A stretch of DNA of 64,000 nt, from NCBI RefSeq assembly GCF_051903925.1, contig NZ_CP173678.1, positions 1,674,001 through 1,738,000 on the forward strand, written 5' to 3'. The notes below the pieces were generated by a model, which was given only the letters and a program-made list of their open reading frames with translations, made no database searches and had not been told where the DNA came from. The position numbers were made by a program, and so were the translations under genes. The DNA is from G051903925 sp051903925 (GTDB lineage: Bacteria > Pseudomonadota > Alphaproteobacteria > Zavarziniales > Zavarziniaceae). Positions 23,598-31,360 of the stretch are shown one piece after another (the stretch's first letter is position 1; each line of letters opens with the position of its first letter).

Positions 23598-23599
23598 CA

Positions 23600-23622
23600 T
23601 TTCTGCGGACGAGTCGCAGAAA
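23600..23622 (+). terminator. Hairpin after the Gfo/Idh gene
   Basis: TTTCTGCG and its complement CGCAGAAA flank a 7-nt loop, starting three bases after the stop codon. There is no T-run after it. It separates the gene from the metal-regulated promoter at 23627. Confidence 0.4.
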
Positions 23623-23626
23623 GGGC

Positions 23627-23658
23627 TTGAAGCTATAGTTGCTGTAGGCACCAAGTTC
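23627..23658 (+). promoter_or_regulatory. MerR/CadR-type operator-promoter of the metal ATPase
   Basis: TTGAAG (23627-23632) is followed by the dyad CTATAG-TTG-CTGTAG (23633-23647), which resembles the CTATAGT-N-CTACAG core of Zn/Cd/Pb-responsive MerR operators. Such operators sit between -35 and -10 boxes spaced 19-20 bp apart. The -10 would fall around 23652-23658 and is a poor match, as expected for promoters that need MerR untwisting. Confidence 0.55.
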
Positions 23659-23688
23659 AGGGCGTCCTTGGAACCAGGGGATCGCACG

Positions 23689-25860
23689 ATGGTCGCCACC
23701 AGCCTGAACCGGGATCCGCTCCGGACCCGGCTGCACGTCACGGGAATGGACTGCCCCTCCTGCGCCGCGAAGATCGACGCGGCCCTTGGGCGTCTTGACC
23801 ATGTGCGGGAGGTGGGGGTCTCGGTCCCCGCCGGTACGGTCACCCTGGTGCACGATGCCGGCCTGGACCTTGGCCGCGCGCTGGCCCAGTTGGCCGCCCT
23901 GGGCTTTCCCGCAACCGCGCCGGTGGCGCAAGCGGATGGCCAGGCCCCGCACGGCCACGGCCACAGCCACAGCCACAGCCACAGCCACGATCATGGGGCG
24001 GAGGCCGGGGACTGGTGGCGGGGTCCCAAGGTGCTGCTGACTGCCGCCTGCGGCCTGGCCCTGGCCGCTGCCTATGGCCTGGGCCTGCTGGTGCCGGCGC
24101 TGGGCTCTTACGCCTTCCTGGCGGCGCTCGGCGTGGGCCTGGTGCCCGTGGCGCGCCGGGCGTTCGTCGCGGCGCGGCTGGGCACCCCCTTCTCGATCGA
24201 GATGCTGATGACGATCGCCGCCATTGGCGCCGTCATCATCGGTGCCACCGAGGAGGCTGCGGCCGTCGTCTTCCTGTTCCTGGTGGGAGAGGTCCTGGAA
24301 GGCGTCGCCGCCGGCCGGGCCCGGGCCAGCATCCGCGCCCTGGCCGACCTGGTGCCCCGCACCGCCCTGGTCGAGCAGCCGGACGGCGGCACCCGGGAGA
24401 TTGCCGCCGCGGACCTTGCGGTGGGTGCCGTCATCCTGGTCCGCCCGGGCGACCGCCTGGGCGCCGACGGCACAATCGTCTCGGGCACCAGCGACGTGAA
24501 CGAGGCGCCGGTGACGGGCGAGAGCGTGCCGCGCAGCAAGGTGGCGGGCGACACGGTCTATGCCGGTACGATCAATGGCGCCGGGGTGCTGCGCGTCGCG
24601 GTGACGGCCACGGCCGGGGACAACACGATCGCCCGCGTCGTCCGCCTGGTGGAGGAGGCGCAAGCGGCGCGCGCGCCGACCATGCGCTGGATCGACCGCT
24701 TCTCCCGCATCTACACGCCCGCGGTCGTCGTTCTGGCGCTGCTGGTCGCGGTCCTGCCGCCGCTCCTGGCTGGGGGTGACTGGGCGGAGTGGGTGTACAA
24801 GGCGCTGGCCGTGCTGTTGATCGGCTGCCCCTGCGCGCTGGTGATCTCGACCCCTGCGGCGATCGCCGCGGGCCTGTCGGCGGGCGCCCGGCGTGGCCTG
24901 CTGATCAAGGGCGGCGCGGTGCTGGAACGCCTGGGCGGCATCACCCTGGTGGCCTTTGACAAGACGGGCACCCTGACCGAGGGCCGGCCCCAGGTGGTGG
25001 AGGTGCGGGCCTGGGGCGCGGAGACGGGCCAGGTCCTCGCCCTGGCCGCGGCGGTGGAGGCCGGCTCAAGCCATCCCCTGGCCATCGCCATCCTGGAGCG
25101 GGCGGAGCGCGACGGCATCGCTGTGCATCCCGCTGCCCAGGGGGCCGCCCAGCCGGGGCGTGGCGTCAGCGGTCTGGTCGATGGCAGGCGCATCGCCCTG
25201 CTGTCGGTGCGGGCCGCGGCGGACGCCCTGGATTCTGCCCAGGCGGCGGACGTCGCCGCGCTGAACCATGCGGGGCACACCGTCTCGGTCCTGCTGGCCG
25301 ACGGGGTGGCCATGGGCGCCATCGCCCTGCGCGATACGCCGCGGGCGGATGCGCGGGCCGGACTGCAGGCGGTGGCTCAGGCGGGGATCGGGCGCGTGAT
25401 GCTGACTGGCGACCAGCACGCGGTGGGCCAGGCGATCGGTCGCGACCTGGGACTGGCCGTGCAGGCCGAGCTGCTCCCGCAGGACAAGCTGGACGCCGTG
25501 CGCGCGCTGGAGGCCCAGGGCCACCGGGTGGCGGTGGTCGGTGACGGCATCAACGACGCGCCGGCCCTGGCGGCCGCCCATGTCGGCATCGCCATGGGCG
25601 GCGGTACGGACGTGGCGCTGGAGACGGCCGACGCCGCCAGCCTGCACGGCCGGGTGGGCGATGTCGCCCGGATGGTGGCGCTGTCGCGCGCGGTGATGGC
25701 CAACATCCGCCAGAACATCACCATCGCGGTGGGCCTCAAGGTCGTCTTCCTGGCGACGACGGTTGCCGGGATCACCGGCCTGTGGCCCGCCATCCTGGCC
25801 GACACGGGCGCCACGGTGCTGGTCACGCTCAATGCCCTGCGCCTGCTGAGGCGGGACTGA
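23689..25860 (+). CDS. zntA: Heavy-metal P1B-type ATPase (Zn/Cd/Pb exporter, ZntA/CadA type)
   Basis: A 723-residue inner-membrane pump that exports divalent soft metals at the cost of ATP. An N-terminal metal-binding domain has GMDCPSCA (Cys22, Cys25). A His-rich stretch with alternating His (HGHGHSHSHSHSHDHG, about 88-103) follows, then the transmembrane core with the CPC metal site at 380-382, the phosphorylation motif DKTGTLT (Asp424), the TGES actuator motif and GDGINDAPAL. ATG 23689 is preceded by AGGGG with 8 nt spacing; a TTG at 23668 is less likely. Specificity for Zn/Cd/Pb is inferred from the CPC motif, GMDCPSC and the ZntR/CadR-like regulator next to it. Confidence 0.93.
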   Translation: MVATSLNRDPLRTRLHVTGMDCPSCAAKIDAALGRLDHVREVGVSVPAGTVTLVHDAGLDLGRALAQLAALGFPATAPVAQADGQAPHGHGHSHSHSHSHDHGAEAGDWWRGPKVLLTAACGLALAAAYGLGLLVPALGSYAFLAALGVGLVPVARRAFVAARLGTPFSIEMLMTIAAIGAVIIGATEEAAAVVFLFLVGEVLEGVAAGRARASIRALADLVPRTALVEQPDGGTREIAAADLAVGAVILVRPGDRLGADGTIVSGTSDVNEAPVTGESVPRSKVAGDTVYAGTINGAGVLRVAVTATAGDNTIARVVRLVEEAQAARAPTMRWIDRFSRIYTPAVVVLALLVAVLPPLLAGGDWAEWVYKALAVLLIGCPCALVISTPAAIAAGLSAGARRGLLIKGGAVLERLGGITLVAFDKTGTLTEGRPQVVEVRAWGAETGQVLALAAAVEAGSSHPLAIAILERAERDGIAVHPAAQGAAQPGRGVSGLVDGRRIALLSVRAAADALDSAQAADVAALNHAGHTVSVLLADGVAMGAIALRDTPRADARAGLQAVAQAGIGRVMLTGDQHAVGQAIGRDLGLAVQAELLPQDKLDAVRALEAQGHRVAVVGDGINDAPALAAAHVGIAMGGGTDVALETADAASLHGRVGDVARMVALSRAVMANIRQNITIAVGLKVVFLATTVAGITGLWPAILADTGATVLVTLNALRLLRRD

Positions 25861-25943
25861 TGCGGCGGTATACGGCGTTGACCGCTGGGTCAGTGGACGC
25901 CATATCGAGGACTGGAAACACTTCCCAGGAGCGAGGCGGGGCC

Positions 25944-26465
25944 ATGCGCAGCGGGCTGCCATCCGGCAAGCGGCCATACAGCCGCCGTGACAGCAGGGCG
26001 GCCGACGCGGGCGCCCTGACCATCGGCGCCCTGGCGGCGGAGACGGGCACCACCGTCCAGACCATCCGCTACTACGAGCAGATTGGCGTGCTGCCGGTGC
26101 CGGGGCGCAGCCATGGCAACCAGCGCCGCTATGACGAACGCGCGCGCCAGCGCCTGGCCTTCATCCGCCATGCCCGCGAACTGGGCTTCCCGCTGGAGGC
26201 GGTGCGCGAACTGCTCGACCTGTCCGACCATCCGGAGCGCGCCTGTGCCGATGCGGACCGCATCGCGCGGCGCCAACTGGCCGAGGTGGAAAGCAGGCTG
26301 GTCCGCCTTACCGCGCTGAAGACCGAGCTGGCCCGCATGATCGGCAGCACCGAACACGGCAGCATTGCCGACTGCCGCGTGATCGAGACCTTGTCCGACC
26401 ACGCGCTGTGCCTGCACCAGGACCACGCCGTGCCGCACGACCACGCGGGCGCGGAGGGGACCTGA
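25944..26465 (+). CDS. MerR-family Zn/Cd/Pb-responsive regulator (ZntR/CadR type)
   Basis: A 173-residue MerR regulator. The winged helix starts at TIGALAAETGTTVQTIRYYEQIGVLP (about 26-51), a long dimerisation helix follows, and the metal site is built from Cys101 (ERAC), Cys144 (ADC) and Cys156 (CLHQDH), the same three-cysteine plan as ZntR. A His-rich tail ends the protein. It is 83 bp downstream of the ATPase on the same strand and would activate the promoter at 23627 by untwisting. ATG 25944 with GGAGCGAGG upstream is chosen; an ATG at 25860 that overlaps the ATPase stop would add 28 residues. Confidence 0.9.
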   Translation: MRSGLPSGKRPYSRRDSRAADAGALTIGALAAETGTTVQTIRYYEQIGVLPVPGRSHGNQRRYDERARQRLAFIRHARELGFPLEAVRELLDLSDHPERACADADRIARRQLAEVESRLVRLTALKTELARMIGSTEHGSIADCRVIETLSDHALCLHQDHAVPHDHAGAEGT

Positions 26466-26485
26466 ACCGGTGGCACTATGGGTGC

Positions 26486-26606
26486 CAGCATCCTTCGAGA
26501 CGCCCCTGCGGGGCTCCTCAGGATGACGACTGTTGTGAAGTTTCCAGTAAACCCAACCGCGTCATGCCGAGGAGCCGGCCATCCGGCCGGCGTCTCGAAG
26601 CACCAC
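26486..26606. repeat. Palindromic intergenic repeat, copy A
   Basis: About 120 bp. The outer arms are GCATCCTTCGAGACG at the left and CGTCTCGAAGCACC at the right; the inner arms are CTCCTCAGGATGACG and GTCATGCCGAGGAG. The same arms occur in copies B (29286) and C (29956). It fills the 155-bp gap between the MerR gene and the stop of the FAD-linked dehydrogenase and could fold into one long stem-loop, useful as a bidirectional terminator. Confidence 0.75.
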
Positions 26607-26620
26607 AGAGCGACGGTGCG

Positions 26621-28003
26621 TCAAAAGATCTTGCCGGGGTTGAGGATGTCCTGGGGGTCGAGGGCGCGTTTGAGCGTGCGCATCAGGGCGACCGCCTCCG
26701 GCCCGTGCTCGGCCACCAGGTAGGCCTTCTTGCCCAGGCCCACGCCGTGTTCACCCGTGGCGGTGCCGCCCATGGCGAGCGCACGGCGGACCAGGCGGCC
26801 GTTCAGCGTCTCGACCTGTTTCCGCTCGTCGGCATTGTCGGGGTCGAACAGGAAGACCAGGTGGAAATTGCCGTCGCCGACATGGCCCACCAGCGGGGCG
26901 AGCGCGCCGCTTTCGACCAGGTCGGCCTTGGTCTCGGCAATGCACTGGGCCAGGGCCGAGATCGGCACGCAGACGTCGGTCGGCCAGCCGAAGGCCCCGG
27001 GGCGCAGCGCCTTGGCCGCGTAATAGGCATTGTGCCGCGCCGTCCACAGCTTGTTCCGCTCTTCCAAGGCCGTCGCCCAGGCGAAGCCGTGGCCGCCATG
27101 CTCCGCGAAGATGCCGCCGACCATCGCCGTCTGCTCCGCGACGGATGCCTTGGTCCCGTGGAACTCCAGGAACAGGTTGGGGCCGACCGGCAGGTCCAGC
27201 TTGGAATAGCGGTTGACCGCGTCGATCTGCACCTCGTCCAGCAGCTCGATCCGGGCCATGGGGATGCCGGACTGGATCGTCTCGATCACCGCCGCCACGG
27301 CCCCGTCCAGCGTGTCGAACGAGCACACGGCCGAGGCGATCTCCTCTGGCACGCCATGCAGGCGGACGGAGAGTTCGGTGATGATGCCGAGCGTGCCCTC
27401 GCTGCCCACGAACAGGCGGGTCAGGTCGTAGCCGGCTGCCGACTTGCGCGCGCGGCCACCGCACTTGACCACGTTGCCGTCGGCGGTGACGACCTTCAGG
27501 TTCAGCACCGTCTCGCGCATCGTGCCATAGCGCACGGCGTTGGTGCCCGACGCCCGGGTCGCCGCCATGCCGCCGAGGGTCGCGTCCGCCCCCGGATCGA
27601 CGGCAAAGAACAGGCCGGTATCGCGCAAGGCCTCGTTCAGCTGCTTGCGCGTGACGCCGGGCTCGACGGTCGCGTCCATGTCCTCAGCGCGCACCGCCAG
27701 GATGCGGTTCATCTGCGACAGGTCCAGGACGATGCCGCCACGCACCGCAATGATGTGCCCTTCGAGCGAGGTGCCGACGCCGAAGGGCACGATGGGCGTG
27801 CCCGTCTCGGCGCAGATCCGCACGATGGCCTGCACTTCCTCGGTCGTGTGGGCATAGGCGATGGCGTCGGGCAGGGGGCCGCGATGATAGGATTCGTCGC
27901 GGGCGTGCCGCTCCCGCTCGGCCGTGCTGGTGGTCAGCCGCTCGCCCAGCAGGGCGGACAGGCGGGCAATGGCATCGTCACTTCGCTTGGGCACGGCAGA
28001 CAT
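26621..28003 (-). CDS. FAD-binding D-2-hydroxyacid dehydrogenase (GlcD/DLD type)
   Basis: A 460-residue flavoprotein of the D-lactate dehydrogenase (cytochrome)/GlcD family. The FAD-binding PCMH region starts at TGTPIVPFGVGTSLEGHIIA and DLSQMNRIL; the C-terminal oxidase domain has VGHVGDGNFHLVF and the terminal ALDPQDILNPGKIF, both diagnostic. The usual reaction is oxidation of a D-2-hydroxyacid (D-lactate, glycolate, 2-hydroxyglutarate) with transfer to a quinone or cytochrome. No iron-sulfur partner (GlcF) is nearby, which fits the single-chain DLD type. ATG 28003 has GGGAGAGG upstream. It lies behind the alcohol dehydrogenase gene on the same strand and may share its transcript. Confidence 0.88.
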   Translation of the reverse strand: MSAVPKRSDDAIARLSALLGERLTTSTAERERHARDESYHRGPLPDAIAYAHTTEEVQAIVRICAETGTPIVPFGVGTSLEGHIIAVRGGIVLDLSQMNRILAVRAEDMDATVEPGVTRKQLNEALRDTGLFFAVDPGADATLGGMAATRASGTNAVRYGTMRETVLNLKVVTADGNVVKCGGRARKSAAGYDLTRLFVGSEGTLGIITELSVRLHGVPEEIASAVCSFDTLDGAVAAVIETIQSGIPMARIELLDEVQIDAVNRYSKLDLPVGPNLFLEFHGTKASVAEQTAMVGGIFAEHGGHGFAWATALEERNKLWTARHNAYYAAKALRPGAFGWPTDVCVPISALAQCIAETKADLVESGALAPLVGHVGDGNFHLVFLFDPDNADERKQVETLNGRLVRRALAMGGTATGEHGVGLGKKAYLVAEHGPEAVALMRTLKRALDPQDILNPGKIF

Positions 28004-28082
28004 GGGAAACCTCTCCCTGGACGCCGGGGAGCCTAGCACGGCTCCCCGTTGCCTGAGCCCTGGTAGATTGGGCCCTGATAGA

Positions 28083-29189
28083 TTACGCCTCCTGACCCGT
28101 CAGCAGGACGACCTTCACGCACTTGCCGTGGTGCTGGTCGGCAACCGCCTCGTTGATCTTCTCCAGCGGATAGGTCTGGATCAGCTTGTCGAAGGGGAAG
28201 CGACCCTGGGACCACAGGTCGATCAGCAGCGGGATGAACACGTCGGGATCGCTGTCGCCCTCGATGATGCCCTTGAACGTGTAGCCGAAGGTCATGGCCT
28301 GGGACAGGGTGCCGGGGAACTTCACCTCTGGTCCGGGAACGCCGACGAAGCCGAAGACCGCGTGCGGGGCCAGCGCCCCCAGCGCATCCTCCATCACTGC
28401 GGGCAGGCCCGTCGTCTCGAACGCATAGTCCACGCCGTTGGGCAGGATCGCGCGCACGGCTTCCGCAATCGTCTGGCCCTTGGGGTCGATGACGTGGGTG
28501 GCGCCCAGGTCCAGGGCCAGCTGGCGCCGGGCCTCCTGCGGTTCGACCAGGATGATGGGATTGCAGCCCTGGACGACGGCACCCAGCACGGCAGAGAGGC
28601 CGACACTGCCGCCGCCCAGCACCAGGAGCGAGGATCCCGCCGGGCAGGCCATCGAGTTCATGACGCCACCGGCGCCCGTCTGGATGCCGCAGCCCAGCGG
28701 CCCGGCGATTTCCAGCGGCATGGCGTCCGGCACCTTGACCAGGTTGCGCTCATAGGCGAGCGCATGGGTGGCGAACGAGGACTGGCCAAAGAAGTTGGAG
28801 CCGATGGGGCCGTTCGCGTCGCTGATCGCCTTGGACCCGTCGGGGCGCATGCCGATGTAGTTGAGCATCGGCATGGTCAGGCAATAGGCGGGCAGGCCCG
28901 CCTTGCAGCGCACGCATTCGCCGCAGGAGCGGAAGCTGATCGCGACGCGGTCGCCGGCCTTGACCTTGGTGACGGCGGTGCCTACGGCCTCGACAACGCC
29001 CGCGCCCTCATGACCCAGCACGACGGGCGCCGGGATCACGCCCGCATCCTTGAACACCAGGTCGGTATGGCACAGGCCGACGCCGACGATGCGCACGCGG
29101 ATTTCGTCTGCCCGCGGCTCGTCCAGCATCACGCGCTCGATCGTGAAGTCCCCGCCCTGCTGGCGGGCGACCGCTGCCGTGATTTCCAT
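28083..29189 (-). CDS. Zinc-dependent alcohol dehydrogenase (aryl-alcohol type)
   Basis: A 368-residue medium-chain dehydrogenase that oxidises alcohols to aldehydes with NAD(P). The catalytic zinc ligands are in VGLCHTD and LGHEGAGVVE, the structural zinc cysteines in RSCGECVRCKAGLPAYC, and the Rossmann motif is LVLGGGSVGLSAVLG. The closest pattern is benzyl/aryl-alcohol dehydrogenase (AreB/XylB). ATG 29189 follows GGGAGGGG, a strong ribosome site. The neighbouring hydroxyacid dehydrogenase suggests an alcohol or aromatic oxidation unit, but the substrate is not shown. Confidence 0.89.
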   Translation of the reverse strand: MEITAAVARQQGGDFTIERVMLDEPRADEIRVRIVGVGLCHTDLVFKDAGVIPAPVVLGHEGAGVVEAVGTAVTKVKAGDRVAISFRSCGECVRCKAGLPAYCLTMPMLNYIGMRPDGSKAISDANGPIGSNFFGQSSFATHALAYERNLVKVPDAMPLEIAGPLGCGIQTGAGGVMNSMACPAGSSLLVLGGGSVGLSAVLGAVVQGCNPIILVEPQEARRQLALDLGATHVIDPKGQTIAEAVRAILPNGVDYAFETTGLPAVMEDALGALAPHAVFGFVGVPGPEVKFPGTLSQAMTFGYTFKGIIEGDSDPDVFIPLLIDLWSQGRFPFDKLIQTYPLEKINEAVADQHHGKCVKVVLLTGQEA

Positions 29190-29285
29190 GTTCCCCTCCC
29201 GGATTCTGTGGTGGCCAGGAAAGCGGTTGCAGTCATCACGCACAAGGGTGCCGTGGTGCCGCAGGACGCGTCCTGCCGTGGCACG

Positions 29286-29434
29286 TGATGCTTCGAGAAG
29301 GGCCTGCGGTGCTCCTCAGCATGGCGCCATTGTTTGTGGTCAAGTATCCAACGGTCGTCATCCTGAGGAGGCGGCCCTTCGAGACGCCGCCTGCGGCGGC
29401 TCCTCAGGGCAAGCTTGCCGTCTCGAGGGATGCG
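29286..29434. repeat. Palindromic intergenic repeat, copy B (composite)
   Basis: About 150 bp with the same building blocks as copies A and C: TGATGCTTCGAGA, GCTCCTCAGCATG, GTCATCCTGAGGAGGC, CCTTCGAGACGCCGCC, GGCTCCTCAGG and GTCTCGAGGGATGCG. The order suggests two partial copies joined head to tail. It occupies the gap between the alcohol dehydrogenase start and the ybaK-like stop. Confidence 0.65.
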
Positions 29435-29437
29435 TGC

Positions 29438-29929
29438 TCAGGCCTCGGCCGGCTCTACGGGCGCGCTCGCGTTCTGGCAGGCATCGACCCAGGTGGCGCC
29501 GACAAGTGCCGCCAGGCGATCGGGCGTCAGGCGGACGGAGGAGTTGACCGAGCCGGCGGCGGGGATCACCTCGTCAAAGGCCTTGAGCGAGACGTCGCAA
29601 TAGACGGGCAGCGGCGTCGCCAGGCCAAAGGGGCAGACGCCGCCGACCGGATGGCCGGTCAGTTCCATGACCTCCTCCGCCCCCAGCATGCGCGGCTTGG
29701 CGCCCAGGGCCGCCTTGGCCTTGCGGTTGTCGAGCCGGGCATCGCCGCGGGCGACCACCAGCACGACGCGGTCGCCCACGCGTACCGAGAGGGTCTTGGC
29801 GATCTGGCCGGGCTCGCAGCCATGGGCGATGGCCGCCAGCGGCACGGTCGCGGTCGAGACGTCGTGCTCGATCACCTCCAGGTCGGGGGCATGCTCGGCC
29901 AGGAAGGCGCGGACGGATTCGATGGTCAT
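29438..29929 (-). CDS. YbaK/ProX-domain aminoacyl-tRNA deacylase
   Basis: A 163-residue protein of the YbaK/EbsC family, which hydrolyses mischarged tRNA (for YbaK, Cys-tRNA-Pro). Signatures are QIAKTLSVRVGDRVVLVVARGDARLDNRKAKAALG and HPVGGVCPFGLATPLPVYCDVSLKAFDEVIPAAGSVNSSVRLTP. It has no synthetase partner domain and is probably a free-standing trans editing factor in the cytosol. It is bracketed by two copies of the intergenic repeat. Confidence 0.88.
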   Translation of the reverse strand: MTIESVRAFLAEHAPDLEVIEHDVSTATVPLAAIAHGCEPGQIAKTLSVRVGDRVVLVVARGDARLDNRKAKAALGAKPRMLGAEEVMELTGHPVGGVCPFGLATPLPVYCDVSLKAFDEVIPAAGSVNSSVRLTPDRLAALVGATWVDACQNASAPVEPAEA

Positions 29930-29955
29930 GGGGCCTGCGGGTCGCTTGTCGCACC

Positions 29956-30072
29956 AGCATCCTTCGAGACGCCCCTGCGGGGCTCCTCAGGAGGGCGAAC
30001 GGAGAAAATCCATAAGTAAAACAAAGGCGTCATGCTGAGGAGCCGCGCTTTGTGCGGCGTCTCGAAGCATCA
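29956..30072. repeat. Palindromic intergenic repeat, copy C
   Basis: The same outer arms (GCATCCTTCGAGACGCC left; GGCGTCTCGAAGCATC right) and inner arms (GGCTCCTCAGGAGG; CATGCTGAGGAGCC) as copy A, with nearly identical length and an A-rich middle (ATAAGTAAAACAAAGG). It lies between the ybaK-like start and the SDHAF4-like stop. Confidence 0.75.
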
Positions 30073-30082
30073 GCCCCACGCC

Positions 30083-30334
30083 TCAGAAGTCGCTGGCGAT
30101 GCCGTTGTTCTCCCAGTCGCCATAGCGGGTCGGCTCCGGCCCCGGGCGGCCACCGATCTCGGCCACCGTGTCGGGCGCCTGCTTCGCGCGGACCTCGGGC
30201 TCGTGCTGGGGGGTGATCGGCGCCTCGGCCGCGTGCTCGTGGTCATGATCGTGGTCGTCATGCGGCGGCTCGACCACCGGGCCCATGGGGCGCTCGATCT
30301 TGCGGGGCGGCGGCGGGGGCGGATAGTCGCGCAT
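30083..30334 (-). CDS. SDHAF4-like (DUF1674) succinate dehydrogenase assembly factor
   Basis: The C-terminus AEIGGRPGPEPTRYGDWENNGIASDF is the signature of the SDHAF4/DUF1674 family, small proteins that bind the flavinylated succinate dehydrogenase subunit before assembly. The rest is unusual: a Pro run (YPPPPPPRK) and a His/Asp-rich stretch (HDDHDHDHEH) replace the short linker of most relatives and could bind metal. 83 residues from ATG 30334. Starts at 30370 and 30436 are in frame, and the latter would overlap the divergent htpX start. No sdh gene is in the window. Confidence 0.8.
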   Translation of the reverse strand: MRDYPPPPPPRKIERPMGPVVEPPHDDHDHDHEHAAEAPITPQHEPEVRAKQAPDTVAEIGGRPGPEPTRYGDWENNGIASDF

Positions 30335-30434
30335 CGGGGGCAGCTTCCAAACGGGATCCTGTCCTCCCATATAAAAGTTCGCAGGCGCAGTCCAATACCG
30401 GAGGCGCCCTTTCACGGGATCGAGGTGAAAAGAC

Positions 30435-31319
30435 ATGGGTTATGCCAGGACCGCCATCCTGCTTGCCGGGTTGACGGCCTTGTTCCTGGGCGTCGGCTAC
30501 ATGATCGGTGGCGGCCAGGGCGCGGTGATCGCTTTTCTGGCCGCCCTGGCGATGAACGCCTACGCCTACTGGAACTCGGACAAGGCCGTCCTGCGCATGT
30601 ACGGCGCGCGCGAAGTCGATGCCCGCACGGCGCCCGAGTTCTATGGCATTGTGCAGCAGCTGGCCGCGCGTGCGAACATGCCGATGCCCCGCGTCTACAT
30701 CATCGACGAGGACCAGCCCAACGCCTTTGCCACCGGACGCGACCCGCAGCACGCGGCGGTCGCCGCGACGCGCGGTCTGCTGCGCCTGATGAGCCCGGAG
30801 GAAGTGGCCGGCGTCATGGCCCATGAGCTGGCCCACGTCGCCCACCGCGACACGCTGGTCATGACGGTGACCGCGACGATCGCGGGTGCCCTGTCCATGC
30901 TGGCCAACTTCGCCTTCCTGTTCGCGGGCAACCGGGACGACCGCAACCCGCTGGGCGCGATCGGCACGCTGCTGCTGGTGATCGTGGCGCCGTTCGCCGC
31001 CATGATCGTGCAGTTTGCAATCAGCCGCTCGCGCGAGTTCGAGGCCGACCGCCTGGGGGCGGAGATCGCAGGCCGTCCGCAATGGCTGGCGTCGGCGCTG
31101 GCGAAGCTGCATAACGCGGCGCAGCGGGTGCCGAACGTGACGGCGGAGCATCATCCGGCCACGGCGCACCTGTTCATCGTGAATCCGCTTGGGGGACGCC
31201 GCAACCTGATGGAGATGTTCTCGACCCATCCGCCGATGGAGGAACGGATCCGCAGGCTGCAGGCCATGGCCGGCCAGCCGGCGGCGGCGCCCAAGCCTGG
31301 TCCCTGGAGCAGGATCTGA
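30435..31319 (+). CDS. htpX: HtpX zinc metalloprotease (heat-shock membrane protease)
   Basis: A 294-residue inner-membrane M48 protease that degrades misfolded membrane proteins alongside FtsH. Two N-terminal membrane segments (residues 7-45) precede the zinc site HELAHVAHRD (His130, Glu131, His134); Glu201 in REFEAD is the expected third ligand. Two further membrane segments (about 140-195) lie between. ATG 30435 has GAGGTG upstream. A start codon for the divergent small gene overlaps this ATG on the other strand, so the two genes share a very short promoter region. Confidence 0.94.
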   Translation: MGYARTAILLAGLTALFLGVGYMIGGGQGAVIAFLAALAMNAYAYWNSDKAVLRMYGAREVDARTAPEFYGIVQQLAARANMPMPRVYIIDEDQPNAFATGRDPQHAAVAATRGLLRLMSPEEVAGVMAHELAHVAHRDTLVMTVTATIAGALSMLANFAFLFAGNRDDRNPLGAIGTLLLVIVAPFAAMIVQFAISRSREFEADRLGAEIAGRPQWLASALAKLHNAAQRVPNVTAEHHPATAHLFIVNPLGGRRNLMEMFSTHPPMEERIRRLQAMAGQPAAAPKPGPWSRI

Positions 31320-31360
31320 CACAAACCTTTGAACTGACGCGCAAGAAGGCCACGCGACCG

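Noticed and set aside
23950..23998. Short tandem repeat of CAGCCA units resembling a microsatellite or array
   Set aside because: It encodes the alternating His-Ser linker of the metal ATPase and is in frame. There is no spacer structure, so it is not a CRISPR.
26486..30072. The palindromic repeats as insertion sequences
   Set aside because: They are 120-150 bp, carry no coding capacity and show no target duplications. Recorded as intergenic repeats instead.
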